NCBI GenBank assembly: GCA_026874595.1
Contig: CM049314.1
Coordinates: 12,580,729 to 12,644,728 of the forward strand
Reading direction: 5' to 3'
DNA from: Sipunculus nudus
Lineage: Eukaryota; Annelida; Sipuncula; Golfingiida; Sipunculidae
DNA: 64,000 bases
A model generated the notes under the pieces. The model was given only the letters and a program-made list of their open reading frames with translations, had not been told where the DNA came from and made no database searches. The position numbers and the translations under genes are program-made. Below are positions 59,401 to 64,000 of the stretch, piece by piece (within the stretch, counting starts at the first letter, position 1; every line of letters starts with the position of its first letter).

Positions 59401-59990
59401 TGTAAAGGACGTAGCACAATTATTGCATGTAAGGCTGTCGCTTGTTTATCCAGGCCTTTCATCAAACATGAGTTTGTGGTATGTAATTTGGTGTTCAGCT
59501 ATGTATGAAGCTGCAGGTACTTGTTTCTTTGTTAACCTCTCAAACCTTATGTGATGTATAACTGGGACAGCTGGCGGCGCAATATTCATCCCACGTGTCA
59601 TGTGAACTAATTACCAAGAGCATCGATATCCAAATTAACAGTGGGCGACGAATTCCAGTATGGGTGATCACTGACGTGGCACCATCATCATGATTCAATA
59701 CATAGGTTTATTGAACGAAATGAAAATTATGTATAATGTAAAAAAATAAACCTGTCGGATATTCAGAATACAGCAGTATGATTATTTATTAACTACATAT
59801 GTGAGGCTGTGCATCTTCTTAAGTTTCAAAGTTTATTGCACCAGTGTATCCTAATTTATTTGCAGTATACCCAAAGGGCTTGCTGATACTTATTTTTGTC
59901 ACTCTGCGTCATACATATTATATATAGATCTAGTGTCATTTAGGGTATATTTCTATGAGAACTACATTGCACACGCATATATTACAGATT
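56440..59990 (+). repeat. Segmental duplication member Y
   Basis: Diverged paralogue of member X (32410-35050), interrupted by the hAT-type element at 56973-57909. G-rich remnants at about 56730-56780 and 59168-59240 match those of X. The segment runs on to about 59990 (GTGTCATTTAGGGTAT, like GTGTCTTCTAGGGTAT near 34980). No gene. Confidence 0.75.
56973..57909. mobile_element. Non-autonomous hAT-type transposon, copy 2 (G-rich family)
   Basis: This 937-bp element starts TAGGGCCCTGCGCGGGGC and ends GCCCGCGCAGGGCCCTA. The 8-bp target duplication AGGCCTAT is perfect (56965-56972 and 57910-57917). It is a relative of 2112-3624, with about 575 bp less interior but the same ends and shared internal stretches such as GTAAACCTTTGGATCCGAAA. 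The paralogous segment X has no insertion at the matching place (about 33553-33560). Confidence 0.93.
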
Positions 59991-60176
59991 TTGTAAGGAT
60001 TTGTAAGGTGGCCAAGTACAATATTTTTCAAGATTATTAATGAATTCGTGATTCCCTTCCATTAAATTATACCATCTGCTAAAAATTAAAATTTACTTTT
60101 GGAGTCATCAGCCGCGAAGGAATGGTGACTTACAACACTGACGTGCAACAACAGGATTACCAACTACCTCCTAAAT

Positions 60177-60237
<61 letters not shown>

Positions 60238-60364
60238 GAACTAAGGAACGGTCTTGTTCCTGTAAAGATATTAACATAATGTCAGTATACATGAATTGTA
60301 GGGTTAACATCGGGCAAACAAGGGAATTGCCATCCTCTAAACTTTGGTCTTATTGAAAGAATTG
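59991..60364. other. Spacer with a (TA)n tract
   Basis: (TA)n at 60179-60234. The rest is unrecognised, though its last part may already belong to the LINE that follows. Confidence 0.5.
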
Positions 60365-60660
60365 TTGCAGGGTTGATCATGAATTTAATATATAAGATCA
60401 GCAGGTATCTCAATCAAGCTGCTGCAGAGAAGTTGGTTCATGCCTTCATCACTTCTAAACTTGACAACTCTAATACACTCCCCTTTTGTTCTGATACAGA
60501 AATTGCAACGGATATAGAATATGGCGGCTCGCATTGTAACTTAATGGGGAAAAATCTGATCACATCACACCTGTGCCCCATGCTCTTAATAAACTGTCAG
60601 TGTGTCAGATGACACACTTTAAAGTTCTGGTCCATGTATTTAAAGTCTTATGATCGTCAA
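60365..60660 (+). pseudogene. LINE polymerase fragment, upstream half
   Basis: The plus strand reads IYKISRYLNQAAAEKLVHAF, then ITSKLDNSNTLPF and, after frameshifts, pieces like ITPVLHKL and FKVLVHVFK. This is the conserved C-terminal stretch of CR1/L2-type LINE reverse transcriptases. It stops being recognisable at about 60660, and the next expected part appears at 62585. Confidence 0.7.
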
Positions 60661-62584
60661 ACAACCTTGTTTTAATTTAGCTATAGAATTCATATTAAAA
60701 TGAATTTAAGCCACAATGATATATACATATTTGGAATCCTTAGAATATGCTGTTACATGAGATATATATGAACATTGTCTCAGATTTTTCTTTGAAGATT
60801 TTAAACTTTAAATAATTTATTTTATATATTTTTCAACGCGATATATCTCACATTTGGCAAAGAATATTTTTGTAAAAATAGTATCACATGGAAGTACATA
60901 CAAATATCTCCAGCCATTTTTTTAATTGAGTGTTTATAATCTTGAATTTTCAATTTAAAAAAATTATGATACAAACAATGTAATTTATTTAAATGGTGTA
61001 TAACTGCTTAACTAAAACAGATAAAAAAACACATTTAAGATTACATGTCAACTCACCTATATGCAAAATTTGAAAACTCAGTTTATGGTGGTTTTATGAG
61101 AAATATCGCGCCGAAGACCGTGTAGTCTGTTGAATTGTTGTTTTTAAAAAATGGCGAGTAATCTCGTTCTCAACTGGAAACAGGAATATCAGCGCAAGTG
61201 ACAGTCGTATATTTATTTATATATTCTGATCTGAATTGGTTTCGATGAACTAGATTAAAAATTAAATAGTTTGTCTTTGTGAAAACGACAAAATTTTAAA
61301 CTGAAATTACATCTCAAGAACTGTCAAACAGAAGTAGGCGGAGCTTACTGCTCGGAGTGGCTGGTCATCGATAATAAGGTCATGGGGCACCGCGCCGGGA
61401 CACGCGTCAGATGTGAAGTGACTGATTAGCAAGGATTACTCGAATCACTATGAGCAAACATTTGAACTGCCAATGTATAACCCGCTCAGAATCATGCGTG
61501 ATCGCTGTTGACACGAAATTACTAGCAGCAACACATGCAAGTAGATCGATATCATCCCAGAATGACGAAACCTATAGATTACCGAATACTGAATATACTT
61601 TTGAACTGTGTCCAGACTTTAGTATAGTTATAATGTAAAAATAAATCATCGAATCCCGGTGTTGATTGACAGCGTTCCTGAACAAGATCCGAACTGGCTT
61701 TTATGTATTATGCAGCGCTATAAGCCATCTTGTAGCACGTATCAAAACAAGGATTAATTTTTCACAAGGTGCCGTGTTAACCGCGTAAAATGTGAACGGT
61801 TTCATTGAGTGTCGATGCTGTTAGCTGGCTTTCAAAGAGATATACACGACGACACGTACGCTTACAGGACAACCAGTAGAGCGTACTGATTATATATAAG
61901 AAGCGGCGAGTGCGTGCCAAGCAAAGCTATATTTTATCGGTTTGCAGTATTCGGCTAGGGCATGAAACGAAACTTTTTTTTAAAACCAGCTTTAGAATAT
62001 ATTCAAAATACATAGACATATTGAGCATAAAATAAGACAAGATAATAACATGGGTGAAACAGTTTAAGCCCTAGGAAGTAAGTAACGTTTAATGAAATAA
62101 CAAGCGGCAATTTCATATTTCATGACATATTCTTGCTAAACCATGACGTTTTCCCGTTTAGGATGGCACTGGTGTAATCTTTGGCAGTGGCACAGATCTA
62201 AACAAAATTCTATCAGGTTTAAGAGTACAGGGGGATGTGTTTGCAGTAATTAGTGACAATTAAGTCATTACAAGTGCCGGTAATAAAGATAAACACAGTC
62301 CCCGCTGACTGACCAGCGGCCTCCGCACACCTGTCAATCAAAGATGGGCCATGCGCCGCAAGTAAATAGTTAACCAATAAGCAATTGAGTACCCAGTTGG
62401 TTCTCGCCGAGCTGACAGTGAACCTGTATACAACCCACATGGGGTGGACATCTGAATTAAAATGCTCATTTTTCCAATTGGTACAATATAACGTCAGGAA
62501 AGTGTTTTTGTGACAAGATAAATATGACAAACAACTATAAGGTCACGGTGTCCACAAAATGTCAATTTTACGATTTTTGACCAT
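60661..62584. other. 1.9-kb block inside a LINE; content unrecognised
   Basis: It separates the two halves of one LINE reading frame. A short similarity across its edges (GATCGTCAAACAA near 60652 and CATCATCAGACAA near 62573) could be a diverged target duplication. The inside has no frame above 103 codons, a TATA-like ATATATAAGAAGCGG near 61893, and no recognised termini. It could be an unknown non-autonomous element. Confidence 0.4.
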
Positions 62585-63021
62585 CATCAGACAATCAGTT
62601 AGCTCCGTATTATCTTAAGGAGCTCATTCCGCCGTATCACCAGAGTCGTGTGCTTCGCTCCTCCTGCCAGGTTCTCTTAGCTGTTCCAGGTCATGGACTG
62701 TATGTATAAGTGCTTTCGGTGTAGCTGGCCCTAAACTTCGGAATGAACTACCGCAGTACCTGCGAGCACAATCCAGTCTGTCAGCTTTTAAGTCACATCT
62801 TAAAACCCATTTGTTCAAACGGTTTTAAAGAATATTGTAGTCAATGAACTTCTGTGATATGAATTCTTGGAACGTTTTTTATTGTTTTAAAACTTTATGT
62901 TGTAATTTTTTTTACATTTTATTCATTGCTAATTTAACAAATATCTTTCCATTTGTCACCTTTTTGTCATGTACAGCGTTTAGTACACCATGTCTGGTGG
63001 ATTTTACGCTTTATAACATAA

Positions 63022-63058
<37 letters not shown>
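62585..63058 (+). pseudogene. LINE polymerase C-terminus and 3' end with (ATT)n tail
   Basis: Reads LAPYYLKELIPPYHQSRVL, then after a frameshift near 62705 SAFGVAGPKLRNELPQYLR and AFKSHLKTHLFKRF-stop (62827). This is the typical final segment of CR1/L2-type LINE proteins. The 3' untranslated part ends with TTTACGCTTTATAACATAA followed by an (ATT)n run at about 63021-63058, the usual microsatellite tail of this LINE group. It joins logically to the fragment at 60365-60660. The 64-codon minus-strand frame here is a shadow. Confidence 0.8.
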
Positions 63059-63064
<6 letters not shown>

Positions 63065-63169
63065 ATCATTTAAGTATATATTATATATATTTGTTATTCA
63101 TGTACTGACATTTCAGTAAATGTCAAAATAAAAAGTATGTACAGGTGATTGTAAAATAACTCATAAGGT

Positions 63170-64000
63170 TACGACGATGTAGATCTATTAAAATAAAGTC
63201 TCTTTATACCAGCCTTTTTAAAAGATAAGCTAATTGCTTAAGCTGTGCTGTAGATGTCTTTCTTTCTGGCCGAGGCAAATAGGATCTGCAGGTTACAAAC
63301 GCACTGTTCCCGTTCTAGCTGAATAACATGAAAGCATGTGGTTGTTCAAACTAATGTGCATTTTATTTGCTACATTGACTGCAGTCCGACTGTTGTTCTC
63401 TATTTTACAGACAAGCTTTGAGTTGTTGCTATGGATCTTCCGGAACCTTTGAACATCCGTGTATGAACACCCCACAAGAAACACATTATATTTAATTGAA
63501 CTGTTACAAATGTATATACATATGCGGAAACTAAGCCCAGCGAGATTTTCCCCATTTTGTGTTATCAAATATACAATATAAAAATTTGTGTCCCAACTGT
63601 ATTTGTGTTTATATAACCATCCCTTATAATTAAACATTATTACATTGCACTATACAATAATGTTATGGATTGAAAAATCTGTGTGTATGCAAAACCAAAT
63701 GCCTGATCAGATACTGATAGTTAATCTGTTCTTACAGACATAACACACCTAGGTGTCTATGTGCAAGTTTCTTCAAGCATCGTTTCAGCTTCTGGTCGGT
63801 TTTGTTTTACACTGTCATTCATTTCTCCTTGTAGTACTTTTCCAATGCAGCAGTGGGGCCCATTAATTCTAAATGAAAACAGAAGATTGTCTCTGACTCT
63901 TTTTCTTGTGTTCCAGCCAAAGGTTAGCAGGCTTATGCCCATACCAAAAATAACTGCAGAAAACCATCCTATAAGTGCATACCAGTTGAATGAAATCTGA
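63170..64000 (+). repeat. Start of another transporter-bearing duplicated unit (R)
   Basis: From GTAGATCTATTAAAATAAA on, it matches 40130-40760 of unit P and 45200-45830 of unit Q: the downstream flank of the transporter copies. It runs off the window edge. The frame at 63293-63637 has no counterpart in P or Q and is not called. Confidence 0.75.
63757..64000 (-). CDS. SMCT-like transporter, C-terminal part (cut by the window edge)
   Basis: The last 80 codons of another transporter copy are open to TAG at 63757. The sequence begins at the final helix, FNWYALIGWFSAVIFGMGIS, then NTRKRVRDNLLFSFRINGPH, and ends EAETMLEETCT. It is clearly nearer to the tails of pseudogenes 1 and 2 than to that of the intact gene. 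No lesion is seen in this stretch, unlike in pseudogene 2, so the copy could be functional. The 5' part lies beyond 64000, so that cannot be judged. Confidence 0.8.
   Translation of the reverse strand, partial: QISFNWYALIGWFSAVIFGMGISLLTFGWNTRKRVRDNLLFSFRINGPHCCIGKVLQGEMNDSVKQNRPEAETMLEETCT

Noticed and set aside
62219-62530. 103-codon minus-strand frame
   Set aside because: It has no domain features and lies inside the unrecognised block in the LINE. A frame of that length is expected by chance in 64 kb.

Overview
The window is AT-rich, repeat-laden DNA from an animal nuclear genome. There are no operons, ribosome-binding sites or rRNA genes. Long (TA)n tracts, nested transposons with target-site duplications and a metazoan-type SLC5 sodium symporter gene show this. 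Two repeat types in it, the (GTC CGT)-rich/AGGTCA-rich repeats and the tRNA-derived SINEs, are, to my knowledge, common in mollusc genomes. I therefore favour a mollusc or another lophotrochozoan, but no single sequence here proves it.

Only one complete, convincing protein gene is present: an intronless 629-residue SLC5-family transporter of the SMCT/SMVT group (SLC5A8/A12/A6-like) on the minus strand at 19541-21430. The right half carries further copies of the same gene in decay. There is a minus-strand pseudogene at 40763-41857 with a large internal deletion and a second minus-strand pseudogene at 45834-47633 with many lesions. Short minus-strand relics lie near 37.4 and 43.7 kb, and a plus-strand C-terminal relic lies at 30249-30861. 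The intact-looking 3' end of another copy runs off the right edge (63757-64000). These copies sit in long, diverged segmental duplications (37.2-42.7 kb versus 43.6-48.5 kb; 32.4-35.0 kb versus 56.4-60.0 kb, with a partial third member at 48.8-50.8 kb; the last begins again at about 63.17 kb).

Layout: 0-7.3 kb holds simple repeats, an LTR-like repeat split by a hAT-type element, and a 33-bp minisatellite. 7.3-17.7 kb is a tandem pair of about 4-5.5 kb duplicated units (A and B) separated by a 153-bp satellite. 18-22 kb has a (TA)n palindrome and the intact transporter. 22-29 kb is mostly unrecognised, with a SINE and a hairpin. 29.5-64 kb is the transporter-relic cluster, broken up by hAT-type and piggyBac-type non-autonomous elements, a truncated Ty3/gypsy element, LINE fragments and SINEs.

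The most informative structures are the paired full and empty transposon sites. Because the host DNA is duplicated, three DNA-transposon insertions can be compared with a paralogous empty site inside this same window. No CRISPR, tRNA gene or novel multi-gene system was found. The best candidates for something new are the duplicated transporter nursery with its reciprocal insertions, and the G-rich hAT family whose subterminal arrays are in direct rather than inverted orientation.
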